From positions 1 through 55,504 of the forward strand of contig NZ_NWMV01000086.1 in the NCBI RefSeq assembly GCF_002837145.1: 55,504 bases of DNA, given 5' to 3'. Every line of letters begins with the position of its first letter. The first letter of the stretch is position 1. The DNA is from Macromonas nakdongensis. GTDB lineage: Bacteria > Pseudomonadota > Gammaproteobacteria > Burkholderiales > Burkholderiaceae_C. Below the pieces are notes generated by a model. It worked only from the letters and a program-made list of their open reading frames with translations, was not told where the DNA came from and ran no database searches. Below, one piece after another: positions 8,480 to 18,335 of this stretch. The translations under genes were made by a program, and so were the position numbers.

Positions 8480-11188
8480 ATGACCTCTCTGCGTGAAGGC
8501 GCCCCCGCCGTGGTGAAGCGCGAAGACTACACCGCCCCCGCCTTTGTGGTGGACACGGTGGACCTGACCTTCGACCTCGACCCGGCCAAAACCCGCGTGC
8601 TCAACAAAATGCGGCTGCGCCGCAACCCCGGCGTCGCGGCCCAGCCGCTGCGCCTGGACGGCGAGGAGCTGAACCTGGCACGCGTGCTGGTCAACGGCGC
8701 CGGCACCAGCTTCAAGATGGACGGCCAACAGCTGGTGCTGGAAAAACTGCCCGAAGGCGATGAGCCTTTCGAGCTGGAAATCTTCACCACCTGCAACCCC
8801 AGCAAGAACACCCAGCTGATGGGTCTCTACGTCAGCCAGGGCACCTTCTTCACGCAGTGCGAGGCCGAGGGCTTCCGCCGCATCACCTACTTCCTCGACC
8901 GTCCGGACGTGATGGCCAGCTACAGCGTCACGCTGCGCGCCGACCAAACCGCCTACCCGGTGCTGCTGAGCAACGGCAACCTGGTCGAGCAAGGCCCGCT
9001 GGAAGACGGCCCCAATGGCCCGAGGCATTACGCCAAGTGGGTGGACCCACACAAGAAACCCTGCTACCTGTTCGCGCTGGTGGCGGGCAGCCTGGTGCAC
9101 CGCGAACAAAAAATCCTCAGCCGCAGCGGCACCGAACACACCCTGCAGGTCTACGTGCGCGCGGGCGATCTGGACAAAACCGAACACGCCATGAATTCCC
9201 TCATGGCCTCCATCGCCTGGGACGAGGCGCGCTTCGGCCTGCCGCTGGACCTGGAACGCTTCATGATCGTCGCCACCAGCGACTTCAACATGGGCGCGAT
9301 GGAGAACAAAGGCCTCAACATCTTCAACACCAAGTACGTGCTGGCCAGCGCCGCCACCGCCACCGACGTGGACTTCGGCAACGTGGAAAGCGTGGTGGGC
9401 CACGAGTACTTCCACAACTGGACCGGCAACCGCGTCACCTGCCGCGACTGGTTCCAGCTGAGCCTGAAAGAGGGCCTGACCGTGTTCCGCGACCAGGAAT
9501 TCAGCATGGACATGGCCGGCAGCCCGTCGGCCCGCGCCGTCAAGCGCATTGAAGACGTGCGCGTGCTGCGCACCGCCCAGTTCCCCGAAGACGCGGGCCC
9601 CATGGCCCACCCGGTGCGCCCCGACCAGTACGCCGAAATCAACAACTTCTACACCGTCACCATCTACGAAAAAGGGGCCGAGGTGGTGCGCATGCAGCAG
9701 ACCCTGGTCGGCCGCGAGGGCTTTGCCCAAGGCATGAAGCTCTACTTTGAGCGCCACGACGGCCAGGCCGTGACCTGCGACGACTTCGCGCAGGCCATGG
9801 CCGACGCCAACCCCGCCAGCGACCTGGCCCGCCTGCTGCCCCAGTTCAAGCGTTGGTACAGCCAGGCTGGCACGCCGCGCGTGCAAGCCCAGGGCGTGTA
9901 CGACGCCGCCGCGCGCAGCTACACCCTGACGCTGAGCCAGAGCTGCCCCGCCACCCCCGGCCAGGCGGTGAAAGAGCCTTTCGTCATCCCAGTGGCGCTG
10001 GGCCTGCTGGACGCGCAGGGACAGGAACTGCCGCTGCAGCTGGCGCACTGGACCCAGCCCGAGCAAGGCAGCCGCACCCTGGTGCTGACCGAGGCCAGCG
10101 AGACCTTCACCTTCGTCAACCTGGACAGCGAACCGGTGCCCTCCCTGTTGCGCGGTTTTAGCGCCCCGGTGGTGCTGGAACACGCCTACAGCGACGCCCA
10201 GCTGTTGACCCTGCTCGCGCACGACACCGACCCGTTCAACCGCTGGGAAGCCGGCCAGCGACTGGCCCTGCGCCAAGCCCTCGCCGCCATCCAGGCCGAC
10301 GGCCCGGTGCCCACCGAGGTACTGAACGGCGCCTACCTCGATGCCATGCGCGGCGTGCTGCGCCACACCGGTCTGGACGCCGCCTTCAAGGAGCTGGTGC
10401 TGACCCTGCCCAGCGAAACCTACATCGCCGAGCAACTGGACGTGGTGGACCCGCAGCGCATTCACGCCGTGCGCGAAGCCATGCGCGCCCAGCTGGCCAA
10501 CGCCCTGCACGCGGACTGGGCACAGGCTTTCGACGCCCACCAACACAACGGCGCCTACCGGCCCGATCCGGTCTCCAGCGGCCGCCGCGCCCTGGCCGGC
10601 CTGGCCCTGCAGATGCTGTGCCTGGCGGCCCGCCACACCGGCGACCCGGTCTGGCCCGGCAAGGCCCTGCAGCGCTTCAAAGACGCGGGCAACATGACCG
10701 ACCGCTTCAACGCCCTGAACGCACTGGTCGGCAGCGGCCACGCCCTGGCACAGAACGCGCTGGAACGCTTCCACGCCCTGTTCAAAAATGAAGAGCTGGT
10801 GCTGGACAAGTGGTTCGCCCTGCAGGCCGGCGCGCCCGACCACGGCGGCCACATCCTGCCCGTGGTCAAGCAGTTGCTGCAACACCCGGACTTCCACCTC
10901 AAGAACCCGAACCGGGCCCGCAGCGTCATCTTCAGCTACTGCAACGCCAACCCCGGCGCCTTCCACCGCGCCGACGCCGCCGGCTACGTGTTCTGGAGCG
11001 AACGCGTGGTCGAAATCGACGCCTTCAACCCGCAGGTGGCCGCCCGCCTGGCGCGCGCCCTGGACCGCTGGAAAAAGCTGGCCGAGCCCTACCGCACCGC
11101 CGCGCGCGAAGCCATCGCCCGCGTCGCCGCCAAGGCCGACCTGAGCAACGACGTGCGCGAGGTCGTCACCCGCGCCCTGGCCGATTGA
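8480..11188 (+). CDS. pepN: Aminopeptidase N (M1 zinc metallopeptidase)
   Basis: Removes N-terminal amino acids from peptides in the cytoplasm. It has 902 residues, close to E. coli PepN. The exopeptidase signature GAMENKG lies near residue 272; the zinc site HEYFH spans His308 and His312, with the downstream Glu331 ligand in [11 protein letters not shown]. The catalytic tyrosine is expected in [15 protein letters not shown] near residue 395. The C-terminal helical domain ([18 protein letters not shown]) is complete. It follows prfB by 18 nt and precedes fbp by 29 nt, suggesting co-transcription. Confidence 0.97.
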   Translation: MTSLREGAPAVVKREDYTAPAFVVDTVDLTFDLDPAKTRVLNKMRLRRNPGVAAQPLRLDGEELNLARVLVNGAGTSFKMDGQQLVLEKLPEGDEPFELEIFTTCNPSKNTQLMGLYVSQGTFFTQCEAEGFRRITYFLDRPDVMASYSVTLRADQTAYPVLLSNGNLVEQGPLEDGPNGPRHYAKWVDPHKKPCYLFALVAGSLVHREQKILSRSGTEHTLQVYVRAGDLDKTEHAMNSLMASIAWDEARFGLPLDLERFMIVATSDFNMGAMENKGLNIFNTKYVLASAATATDVDFGNVESVVGHEYFHNWTGNRVTCRDWFQLSLKEGLTVFRDQEFSMDMAGSPSARAVKRIEDVRVLRTAQFPEDAGPMAHPVRPDQYAEINNFYTVTIYEKGAEVVRMQQTLVGREGFAQGMKLYFERHDGQAVTCDDFAQAMADANPASDLARLLPQFKRWYSQAGTPRVQAQGVYDAAARSYTLTLSQSCPATPGQAVKEPFVIPVALGLLDAQGQELPLQLAHWTQPEQGSRTLVLTEASETFTFVNLDSEPVPSLLRGFSAPVVLEHAYSDAQLLTLLAHDTDPFNRWEAGQRLALRQALAAIQADGPVPTEVLNGAYLDAMRGVLRHTGLDAAFKELVLTLPSETYIAEQLDVVDPQRIHAVREAMRAQLANALHADWAQAFDAHQHNGAYRPDPVSSGRRALAGLALQMLCLAARHTGDPVWPGKALQRFKDAGNMTDRFNALNALVGSGHALAQNALERFHALFKNEELVLDKWFALQAGAPDHGGHILPVVKQLLQHPDFHLKNPNRARSVIFSYCNANPGAFHRADAAGYVFWSERVVEIDAFNPQVAARLARALDRWKKLAEPYRTAAREAIARVAAKADLSNDVREVVTRALAD

Positions 11189-11217
11189 GCCGCCCGCGCG
11201 CCCCCACCGGAGCCCCC

Positions 11218-12249
11218 ATGACCCAACGCATCTCCCTCACCCGCTACCTCATCGAACAGCAGCGCCAGCACGGCCTGATCCCGTCCGAGCTGCGCCTGCT
11301 GCTCGAAATCGTCGCCCGCGCCTGCAAGCGCATCGCCATCCAGGTCAACAAAGGCGCCCTGGGTGAGGTGCTGGGCAGCGCCGAGAGCGAAAACGTGCAG
11401 GGCGAAGTGCAGAAAAAGCTGGACATCATCGCCAACGAGGTGCTGATCGACGCCAACGAATGGGGCGGCCACCTGGCGGCCATGGCCAGCGAGGAAATGG
11501 ACACCATCTACGTGGTGCCCAACCGCTACCCGCAGGGCGAGTACCTGCTGATGTTCGACCCGCTCGACGGTTCTTCCAACATCGACGTCAACGTGTCGAT
11601 CGGCACCATCTTCAGCGTGCTGAAAAAACCGAACGACGACCCAAAGATGGTCGAACCTGTCAGAGAAAAAGACTTTTTGCAGGCGGGCAAACAGCAGGTG
11701 GCCGCCGGCTACTGCATCTACGGCCCGCAAACCACGCTGGTGCTGACCGTGGGCCACGGCGTGAGCATGTTCACCCTGGACCGCGAGCAAGGCACCTTCG
11801 TGTTGACGCAGGAAAACGTGCGCATCCCCGAAGACACCAAGGAATTCGCCATCAACATGAGCAACATGCGCCACTGGGACGCCCCGGTCAAGCGCTACGT
11901 GGAAGAATGCCTGTACGGCAAAGACGGCGTGCGCGGCAAGGACTTCAACATGCGCTGGATCGCGTCCATGGTCGCCGATGTGCACCGCATCCTCAGCCGC
12001 GGCGGCGTCTTCATGTACCCCTGGGACCAGCGCGAGCCGAACAAACCCGGCAAGCTGCGCCTGATGTACGAAGCCAACCCCATGGGCTGGCTGGTGGAAC
12101 AGGCCGGCGGTGCCGCCACCAATGGCCGCCAGCGCATCCTCGACATCGCCCCGACCGAACTGCACCAGCGCGTGAGCGTGGTACTGGGCTCGAAAAACGA
12201 GGTGGAACGCGTCACCGCCTACCACCTGGAAGCCGACGCCCAACGCTGA
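11218..12249 (+). CDS. fbp: Fructose-1,6-bisphosphatase, class 1
   Basis: Gluconeogenic enzyme hydrolysing fructose-1,6-bisphosphate to fructose-6-phosphate; 343 residues, usual for the family. The metal-binding motif [11 protein letters not shown] lies near residue 116, the preceding SEEMDTIY supplies further ligands, and [20 protein letters not shown] near residue 280 is the class 1 signature substrate region. ATG 11218 is preceded by CCGGAG. A longer in-frame extension upstream overlaps pepN and has no family character. The tRNA-Thr promoter follows immediately. Confidence 0.97.
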   Translation: MTQRISLTRYLIEQQRQHGLIPSELRLLLEIVARACKRIAIQVNKGALGEVLGSAESENVQGEVQKKLDIIANEVLIDANEWGGHLAAMASEEMDTIYVVPNRYPQGEYLLMFDPLDGSSNIDVNVSIGTIFSVLKKPNDDPKMVEPVREKDFLQAGKQQVAAGYCIYGPQTTLVLTVGHGVSMFTLDREQGTFVLTQENVRIPEDTKEFAINMSNMRHWDAPVKRYVEECLYGKDGVRGKDFNMRWIASMVADVHRILSRGGVFMYPWDQREPNKPGKLRLMYEANPMGWLVEQAGGAATNGRQRILDIAPTELHQRVSVVLGSKNEVERVTAYHLEADAQR

Positions 12250-12267
12250 AGCGCCCAGCGGCGTGGC

Positions 12268-12273
12268 TATAAT
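12268..12273 (+). promoter_or_regulatory. -10 box for the tRNA-Thr
   Basis: A perfect TATAAT lies 34 nt ahead of the tRNA, followed by a GC-rich leader. The -35 region overlaps the end of fbp and is weak, which is common for stable-RNA promoters. Confidence 0.6.
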
Positions 12274-12306
12274 GCGAGGCTGTTTCCGCGGAGACGCGGC
12301 AACCGT

Positions 12307-12382
12307 GCCGGAATAGCTCAGTCGGTAGAGCAGCTCATTCGTAATGAGAAGGTCGGGGGTTCGATTCCTCTTTCCGGCACCA
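12307..12382 (+). tRNA. tRNA-Thr (anticodon CGU)
   Basis: A 76-nt cloverleaf: acceptor arms GCCGGAA/TTCCGGC, D-arm AGCTCAGTCGGTAGAGC, anticodon loop TTCGTAA with CGT, T-arm GGGGGTTCGATTCCTC, discriminator A and encoded CCA. It decodes ACG. A truncated tyrosine integrase sits 47 nt downstream, making this a likely past attachment site for an integrative element. Confidence 0.95.
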
Positions 12383-12390
12383 CAGATACA

Positions 12391-12422
12391 AGCCCCTGGC
12401 TGTCATGGTCAGGGGCTTTTCT
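12391..12422 (+). terminator. Rho-independent terminator after tRNA-Thr
   Basis: AGCCCCTG (12391-12398) pairs with CAGGGGCT (12410-12417) around an 11-nt loop, followed by a T-rich tail (TTTCTCTT). Confidence 0.8.
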
Positions 12423-12429
12423 CTTGTAG

Positions 12430-12879
12430 CTAAGACGTAACCACACGCAGATTATCCAGTCGAGCCGCAGCAGCTTGCAAGCCCTCGGGCGCCAGATGTG
12501 CATACCGCTCCACCATCGACTGGATTCTCCAGCCGCCCAGACGCTGCAGTTCATGGGTCGGTGTCCCCACCTCACGGTGCCAGGTGGCGAACGTGTGGCG
12601 CAGGTCATGCCAGCGGAAATCCTCAATTCCTGCACGCACCAGCGCATTGCGCCAGGCTTTGGTGCTGACCTGCGTCACCGGCTCCCCCTCGTAGGTGAAA
12701 ACATAGGTCCGGTGCGTGCCCTTGCGCTTTTGCAAGACCGCCATGGCCTGCTCATTCAACGGCACCGCGTGCGCTTTACCGTTTTTGTGTTCCGACGCCG
12801 AAACCCACATATGCCTGCGCTCCAGACTGATCTGGCTCCAGCGCAGGCTTTTGACGTTGCCCTGACGCAGCCCCGGCAT
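12430..12879 (-). pseudogene. Tyrosine recombinase (integrase), N-terminus deleted
   Basis: 149 codons covering only the catalytic core. All catalytic positions remain: Arg in GLRQGNVKSLRW right at the start, the lysine hairpin KNGKAHAVPL, HDLRHTFATWH, the LGGW variant of the second His box, and the Tyr nucleophile in ERYAHL. The SAM-like DNA-binding half is missing, and the frame upstream is interrupted by a stop within a few codons, where the RTX gene's 3' end abuts. It points at the tRNA-Thr, as integrases of tRNA-targeting islands do. I read it as the remnant of an integrated element. Confidence 0.85.
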
Positions 12880-12890
12880 TTCAATTTGTT

Positions 12891-14657
12891 TTAAACGGTA
12901 GGCACCCCAATCAGGATGGTCTGGTCAATCTGGTTGCCTTCCAAGTCGTAGGCCACACGGCCTTCTGCCGCACCATAGATCAGGTAGTGCGCCACCGCCC
13001 CGTTGGTGCGACTGCCCAGGAAGTCTCCGATGTACGCGTCCACGTACGCGGCCACGTCGGGGTTTTCGCTCAGGTAGCGGTTGCCATCGTACTGGTCGTA
13101 GGCCGGTCCGGCACTGCGTCCTTCCCACACCCCGTACAGGTTGTAGTGCTGGAACAGGATGTCTGCGGACAGGTTCAAGGAACTCAAGTCGTCCCAGCGG
13201 TTGGCGTAGTAAACGGGATCGAACCAGGCGTTAGGATCTCGGCCTTCGGCTGCTCCGGTGCTCAGGTAATGAGCGAAGGCGTTGTCCATGGTGACGGTGG
13301 ACGCCAGATCGGGGTTGCTCAACAGGTAGTAAGAGGCATCAAACAGGAAGTTGTTGGCTTGGCCGTACATGGGTACGGATGTACGCGCCGGATTGAACAG
13401 ATCGAAGGTCTGGCCGCCGAACTGCAGGCGCTCGATGCTGGTGAGGGTATCGCTGCCATCGCGGCCGGTTTGGCTGTCGGTCACCACTGCGGTGCCGTGA
13501 ACTCGGTCGATTTGGATGGTGTACTGAGAGGCGTTGCCTGAGTAAACGACGGTGTCGGTACCTTGACCACCATCCACCAGATCGTTACCACTACTACCAA
13601 ACAATCTATCGCTCGCAGAAGTCCCGAAAACCTCATTTACCGCTAGGGTATTCACAGTCAAAGTGACTGTATTGTTTGCCTCATATCCATCAACGTTGTA
13701 GTTTCCTGCAGCATCTGAAAATCTTCCACTTGCCACACTCACCACACCGTTGACTGTACTATTAGCCGTTGGTGTAAATATGGCCGAGTAGTTAAAACCG
13801 CTACCTGAGAAGCTACTCAGAACCCCGCCAGAGACCGTCAAATCAGACAGGGTGAAATTTGTGGATGCCTCGGATAATAAAAATGAAACAACAGCTTGTT
13901 CACCAAGCGATAGCGAAGACTTATTTGCAACTATTGAAATTTCCGGAGGTGTTATATCCGTATAAAGCGTATAGCCCCCCGTATTAACGAAAGTATTTGA
14001 AGAGATGTGCAACTCATAATAACCGGTATACGGAGCCGAAAAACTATATCTCCCCCCCCCGGCCGACACCAAGCTATCCACGGATCGCTGAGAATACTCT
14101 ACATCCAAATATATATCGGGGATCGAACTTACGATACCAAACTCATATGAAACACCGGCCACAGCGCTAAATCTGTAAATATCAACGTCAGAAACATAAT
14201 CCAAGGCGGCCGTATATGATCTACCGGATTCGATCGTTTCACCAATGCCATTTGCTTCAATAATTGTATTATCTTCAAGTCTTATACCAGTATAGCCTTG
14301 GGTACTGGTATAAGCCTGCAGATAATACAGTGAGTCAGTAGCCGTAAATGTATACCCGGAATAACCACCATAGTCATATGAGAGCGCCAAAACGTAACCA
14401 TTTCTATCCAACAATGCAAAATCAGCATCGGCCGGACCTACTCCAAATGGACTACCCTGACTAATTATCGCCGTATAAGTATGTCCAACTTGGAGCCTCA
14501 TGAAATAAGCATCCAGATCCCCAAAAACTCCAGATGAAATATTCGTCCCAGAATATGAATACGAATAAGCATTGTCACCAACCAGCAAATAAAAATTTGT
14601 TGCAATTGATCCAGCAGCGTCTAAAGAAAAATTAAATCTAGCCTCATCCATGCTCAT
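12891..14657 (-). CDS. Large secreted RTX/bacterial Ig-like protein
   Basis: 588 residues, acidic, rich in Ser, Tyr, Gly and Asn, no Sec signal. The N-terminal ~220 residues resemble pre-peptidase/beta-sandwich repeats (DVDIYRFSAVAGVSYEF). Next is an Ig-like domain beginning TPPEISIVANKSSLSLGEQ, with the SDAAGN motif typical of Big-type repeats near residue 315. Two RTX nonapeptides follow (FGSSGNDLV, DGGQGTDTV) near residue 360. The C-terminus has three copies of a DxxYYLxxNPDxA...HYxxxGxxEGR repeat. Export by a type I system is likely but none is in the window. The 5' half (13580-14700) is clearly AT-richer than its neighbours, indicating transfer. SD AAGGAT precedes ATG 14657. Confidence 0.75.
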   Translation of the reverse strand: MSMDEARFNFSLDAAGSIATNFYLLVGDNAYSYSYSGTNISSGVFGDLDAYFMRLQVGHTYTAIISQGSPFGVGPADADFALLDRNGYVLALSYDYGGYSGYTFTATDSLYYLQAYTSTQGYTGIRLEDNTIIEANGIGETIESGRSYTAALDYVSDVDIYRFSAVAGVSYEFGIVSSIPDIYLDVEYSQRSVDSLVSAGGGRYSFSAPYTGYYELHISSNTFVNTGGYTLYTDITPPEISIVANKSSLSLGEQAVVSFLLSEASTNFTLSDLTVSGGVLSSFSGSGFNYSAIFTPTANSTVNGVVSVASGRFSDAAGNYNVDGYEANNTVTLTVNTLAVNEVFGTSASDRLFGSSGNDLVDGGQGTDTVVYSGNASQYTIQIDRVHGTAVVTDSQTGRDGSDTLTSIERLQFGGQTFDLFNPARTSVPMYGQANNFLFDASYYLLSNPDLASTVTMDNAFAHYLSTGAAEGRDPNAWFDPVYYANRWDDLSSLNLSADILFQHYNLYGVWEGRSAGPAYDQYDGNRYLSENPDVAAYVDAYIGDFLGSRTNGAVAHYLIYGAAEGRVAYDLEGNQIDQTILIGVPTV

Positions 14658-15060
14658 GATAAATATCCTTTCTTTTAAGTTTATAACAGATAAATAATCC
14701 GCTTGACATCCCCTGTTTGGGGGAGGCTACCCCTTCAAGGTCGTCTGCAGCACGACCATCGGCAACGAGGAAACCTTCTGGACCCACCCTGACATGGGCG
14801 TGTTCGTCAAAACCCACCTGCGGCGCACAGAAAAAAGCCCTCTGGGCCCTGGGACGCAAGAAGCCGAATTGCTCTCCACCCCCTCCATGCCGCGCTGACC
14901 ACAAGACCCCGGACGAACGCCCCTGCGGGTGCGGTGGATGGCGACCGCAGGGGCTTTCTGCCCTCAAGCCACGGCCCAAATCGCAGCGACTTGATCAACA
15001 CCCACACAGAAAAGTGATAATGCCGCCAGACCGATTCGTGTCTGTCAAACCCACCGCACC
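14658..15060. other. 403-nt gap with a probable gene remnant
   Basis: The first ~45 nt are the AT-rich leader of the RTX gene. A plus-strand open stretch at 14707-14898 translates to a protein-like fragment (KVVCSTTIGNEETFWTHPD, then MGVFVKTHLRRTEKS) with no start of its own and a stop before it. It ends at TGA 14896, just ahead of a terminator-like hairpin. I read it as the 3' end of a lost gene; its family is not recognised. From 14960 to the diguanylate cyclase start I see only a short leader. Confidence 0.4.
14919..14959 (+). terminator. Strong hairpin terminator
   Basis: A perfect 10-bp stem, GCCCCTGCGG (14919-14928) with CCGCAGGGGC (14945-14954), 16-nt loop, followed by TTTCTG. It lies 20 nt after the stop of the gene remnant, supporting that remnant as a former gene end. 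Confidence 0.65.
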
Positions 15061-17034
15061 TTGGTACACCTTCGCTTGAGTTTGCGCACTTGGTTGCTCG
15101 GCTTGTCGCTGCTGGCGACCTTGCCGTTGTTGGCATTTGCGCTGTCGGTGGTGTGGGACTACAAAAACTTCCAGCAGCAGACCCTCATCGAACAACTGGA
15201 GCGGCGCAGCGACGACATGGCGCACGCGGTGTCCGAGGAATTGGAAAACACCGTGGGCACGCTCACCAGCCTGGCCGTGTCGGATGCCGCACTGGCCCTG
15301 GACATCCCCACGCTGTACCACCACGCCCAACGCGTCGTCGGCCACCAGAGTGGCATCCGCGCCATCACCCTGGTCGATGCAGAGCGCATTCTGTTCCTCA
15401 CATCGGTGCCGCTGGAGCGCACCGGCCTGCCCTTGGGCGCCCCCGAACTCGTGGCCGAGGCCCTGCGCACGCAAAGCCCCAACGCCTCGGGGCCCTTCAT
15501 CTCGCCGATCAGCCCCCTCCAGGTGGTGGCCGTGACGGTACCCATCGTGCGCAGCAACGGCACCGCCACGCACGCGCTGCGGGGCATCATCGCAGCCAAT
15601 GCGCTCAACCAGTTCGTGGCCGCCGACCAATTGCCAGCCGGCTGGATTGCGGGCATCGCCGACCGCAACGGCATCCTGGTCGCCCGCAGCCACGACGCCG
15701 ACCGCTACGTCGGCAAACCGTCGAGCGCCTCCTTCCGGGAAGCCATTCTGTCCGGTCAGAGCCAGGCCACCGCGGGCGCCACACTGGAAGGCACCCTCAC
15801 CATCAACCGGGTGCGCCCGATCTTTGGACTCGACTGGTACCTGGGCATGGCGGTGCCACAAAGCATCCTGAACGCGTCGGTTCACGACATGCTCAAGCAC
15901 ATCGCGGGCCTGGCCACCCTGTGGATGGCTTTGTCGGTGCTGGCGGCCGTGGTATTTTCTGCTTACCTGGTGCGCCAGATGCAATCGGTCGCCGACGCCA
16001 TGGCCCACGACGAAGCCACGCTGCCGGAGCGGCGCAACATCCACATCCAGGAACTGGTTGAAGTGTTCCAGCGCTTTCGCTCGGCCCGCCAACGCGAGGT
16101 CGCCGTGCGCGGCGACCTGCACCTGGCCGAAGCCGCGCGCGCCGAGGTGCAAGACCTCTACGACCACGCCCCCTGTGGCTACCACTCGCTGGACCCGGAA
16201 GGTCGGGTGGTGCGCATGAACCAAACCGAGCTGTCCTGGCTCGGACGGTCGCTGGACGAGGTACTCGGCCGGCACTTCCAAGACTTTCTCACGCCCGCCA
16301 GCCAAGCGGTGTTCCGCCAGCGATACTCCGAATTCATGTGCGACGGGTACATCAAAGACTTGGAGCTTGAACTCATCCGCGGCAGTGGCACGCCCATGCC
16401 CATCCTGATCAGCGCCTCGGCCCTGCGCGACGAACAGGGGCGCTTCCTGGCCAGCCGCACCACCGTGTTCGACCACACCGAGCAAAAAATGGTGGAAGCC
16501 CAGTTGGAGCAACTGGCCCACACCGACATGCTGACCGCCCTCCCCAACCGGCGCGCCTTTTACGAGCGGGCGCAAACGGAAATCGCCCGTTCACGGCGCA
16601 TGGAACAAGGGTTCAGCGTGCTGATGCTGGACGTGGACCATTTCAAAAAGATCAACGACCACTTCGGCCATGCGGGCGGAGATGCGGTGCTGCGTCAACT
16701 GGGGCGCCAGCTGGTGTCCGCCCTGCGCGAGGTGGACCTGCCCGCCCGCCTGGGCGGGGAAGAGTTTGCCGTCATCGTGCCGGGCACCCCCTTGTCCGGC
16801 GCCCACAAAGTGGCCGAACGGATCCGCGAAATGCTGCAAGCCACCCCGGTGCTGCTCGACGACGGCCCACAGATTGCATTCACGGTGTCGATGGGCGTGG
16901 CGCAATGGCAGCGCTCCGATGCGGACATCGACGCCACGCTGCACCGCGCCGACGAAGCCCTGTACCAGGCCAAGAGCGGGGGGCGCAACCGGGTCTGCGT
17001 CAGCCCGGCACCCACAACAAACCCAACGCCTTGA
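15061..17034 (+). CDS. Membrane diguanylate cyclase with extracytoplasmic sensor and PAS
   Basis: Makes cyclic di-GMP. 657 residues: TM helix near 10-30, a periplasmic dCache-like sensor about 35-270 (SLAVSDAALALD, GIADRNGILVARS), second TM about 280-305, a PAS domain about 365-480 (YDHAPCGYHSLDPEGR), then GGDEF. The active-site motif is GGEEF at residues 565-569, preceded by DVDHFKKINDHFGHAGGD, so catalysis is expected; no RxxD inhibitory site is obvious before it. The start is uncertain: TTG 15061 or TTG 15076, no ATG being suitably placed. Its 3' end runs into the convergent SGNH hydrolase, overlapping 35 nt. Confidence 0.88.
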   Translation: MVHLRLSLRTWLLGLSLLATLPLLAFALSVVWDYKNFQQQTLIEQLERRSDDMAHAVSEELENTVGTLTSLAVSDAALALDIPTLYHHAQRVVGHQSGIRAITLVDAERILFLTSVPLERTGLPLGAPELVAEALRTQSPNASGPFISPISPLQVVAVTVPIVRSNGTATHALRGIIAANALNQFVAADQLPAGWIAGIADRNGILVARSHDADRYVGKPSSASFREAILSGQSQATAGATLEGTLTINRVRPIFGLDWYLGMAVPQSILNASVHDMLKHIAGLATLWMALSVLAAVVFSAYLVRQMQSVADAMAHDEATLPERRNIHIQELVEVFQRFRSARQREVAVRGDLHLAEAARAEVQDLYDHAPCGYHSLDPEGRVVRMNQTELSWLGRSLDEVLGRHFQDFLTPASQAVFRQRYSEFMCDGYIKDLELELIRGSGTPMPILISASALRDEQGRFLASRTTVFDHTEQKMVEAQLEQLAHTDMLTALPNRRAFYERAQTEIARSRRMEQGFSVLMLDVDHFKKINDHFGHAGGDAVLRQLGRQLVSALREVDLPARLGGEEFAVIVPGTPLSGAHKVAERIREMLQATPVLLDDGPQIAFTVSMGVAQWQRSDADIDATLHRADEALYQAKSGGRNRVCVSPAPTTNPTP

Positions 17035-17665
17035 AGCGCGCCAGCAGACCGTCGGCCAGGCGCCGGTAACCCGCCGCGTTGGGGTGGATCGGGTCCGCCC
17101 GCCAGGCCGGCTCCGACAACACCTGGGCCAACACCTCGGGCGCCAGCGCCACCCCCTCTTCCTTGGCCACTTCGGCGTACAGCTCGGCGTCGCGGACACG
17201 CCCCGCCAGGGCCCCCAGCAAAGTGGGTTCGGGCACGGCCACCAGCACCGTCGCCACCCCTGCGGCCCGGGCCGTGTGCAACATCGCCCTCAGGTCGGCT
17301 TTCACTTCGGCCGGCGGGCGGCGGCGCAGCAGGTCGTTGCCACCGATCTCCAGGATCAACAAGGCCGGACGGTGGGCCTCGAGCAATGGCGCCAGGCGTT
17401 GCTGTGCGAGTTGTGCGGTGTCACCGGGCACCCCGGCGTTGACGACCTGCCAACCCGTGGCTTGGGCCACCAGACTGGGCCAATCCTCGCTCGGGCCTGC
17501 GCCTGTGCCGTGGGTCACGCTGTCCCCCAGGGCCAACACGGTCTGTCCGGGTGCGACCGCGGCCAGACGTGGCGCCGTGTCGCAAGCCGCGGTCCCCACC
17601 AGGACCGCCCCCACCGCCCACGCCAGACATCGGCGGCGCCCCCCAAACACGCCGCCGGCCTTCAT
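17000..17665 (-). CDS. SGNH-family arylesterase/lysophospholipase, probable lipoprotein
   Basis: TesA-like GDSL hydrolase of 221 residues. Block I is LALGDSVTHGTGA (nucleophile Ser), block III IGGNDLLR, and block V DPIHPNAAGY with the catalytic Asp and His. The N-terminus (MKAGG...RCLAWAVGAVLV) ends in a GTAAC lipobox, so it is probably a periplasm-facing lipoprotein. ATG 17665 overlaps the upstream gene's end by 4 nt, implying translational coupling. The frame continues upstream without family similarity. Confidence 0.85.
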   Translation of the reverse strand: MKAGGVFGGRRRCLAWAVGAVLVGTAACDTAPRLAAVAPGQTVLALGDSVTHGTGAGPSEDWPSLVAQATGWQVVNAGVPGDTAQLAQQRLAPLLEAHRPALLILEIGGNDLLRRRPPAEVKADLRAMLHTARAAGVATVLVAVPEPTLLGALAGRVRDAELYAEVAKEEGVALAPEVLAQVLSEPAWRADPIHPNAAGYRRLADGLLARFKALGLLWVPG

Positions 17666-18009
17666 CCCCGGGATGCCTCGCCGTTGACCGGCACGCCATC
17701 GGCGATCCCGGCGGGCACCGGCCATTGCAACAGTTCCGCCAGGCGGCACACCACCCAACGGCCTTCGGCCTCGCTCAAACGCACCTCCCCGTCGCTCAAG
17801 CCGACCCACACCTTGTTCAGCACGTCATGTTCGGCAATGCCCAGGCGCACCAGGATCTGCGCGGCAGGCTCGACCAGCATCTGCGCCATGTCCTCGCAGC
17901 ACTCGTGGCGCTGCACCAGTTCGGCCCAACCCATGAGCGGCCGGAGCCGCCCAGGGGGCGTGTGCACGGCCACGAAAGACGGGGGCAAGTGGATTTGCGA
18001 ATCCGACAC
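17662..18009 (-). CDS. Small conserved protein, function unknown
   Basis: 115 residues, no signal or TM. It resembles a short family common in Burkholderiales, often labelled 'ATPase with chaperone activity' without biochemical support: PPSFVAVHTPPGRLRP, a CCEDMAQ helix, LGIAEHDVL, and EAEGRWVVCRLAELLQWP. No nucleotide-binding motif is present, so that label should not be taken literally. It overlaps the SGNH gene by ATGA and lies 5 nt after the stop of the truncated Cds6-like gene. Confidence 0.6.
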   Translation of the reverse strand: MSDSQIHLPPSFVAVHTPPGRLRPLMGWAELVQRHECCEDMAQMLVEPAAQILVRLGIAEHDVLNKVWVGLSDGEVRLSEAEGRWVVCRLAELLQWPVPAGIADGVPVNGEASRG

Positions 18010-18014
18010 GGTGT

Positions 18015-18335
18015 TCAGCCCCCTACCCGCTCGGCCACGATGCGCCAGCGGCCCTGCTCGTTCCGGAGGTCCAGACGCTTCTGCGCGTTCGACACAATGC
18101 TGCCCGCCCGGTAATCCTGGCGAAAACGGACCACAGCCCGGTCCCCGTCCAGCGCCACCTGCAGGTTCGACACTTTCACCTGAATGCCCTGGCGCCCGAC
18201 GATGCGGGCGCGGCGCTCCTGCACCCAGGCCGCGCGCGTCTGCCCGCCCCCTGGCGGGTACGCATTGGAATAGGACTGCAGGTAGCCGTCAAAATCAGAC
18301 CGGCTCCAGGCCCGTGCCCAGTTGTCCACCGCCGG
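18015..18335 (-). pseudogene. Truncated Cds6-type (NTF2-like) C-terminal domain
   Basis: Only the last ~105 residues of a TPR/L,D-transpeptidase-associated protein remain: AVDNWARAWSRSDFDGYLQS, then RIVGRQGIQVKVSNLQV and VVRFRQDYRAGS, ending GRWRIVAERVGG. This is the terminal Cds6-like domain. Similarity stops abruptly at about 18336; upstream sequence in the same frame is AT-richer and unrelated (CLGSQYYWFEAIACSS). No plausible start lies at the junction. The break marks the left edge of an inserted segment. Confidence 0.75.

Noticed and set aside
7403-10966. Very long open frame antisense to prfB and pepN (over 1100 codons)
   Set aside because: It mirrors two certain genes; its His/Val/Gly-rich translation is the usual by-product of GC-rich codon bias and shows no family motif or ribosome site.
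12318-12647. Minus-strand frame overlapping the tRNA-Thr
   Set aside because: Its end reads through the tRNA antisense (PERGIEPPTF pattern), a well-known false gene next to tRNAs; the real coding signal is the integrase core.
12383-15060. Second copy of the tRNA-Thr 3' end as an attachment repeat
   Set aside because: I looked by eye for GATTCCTCTTTCCGGCACCA-like sequence up to the next genes and found none, so no island end is called.
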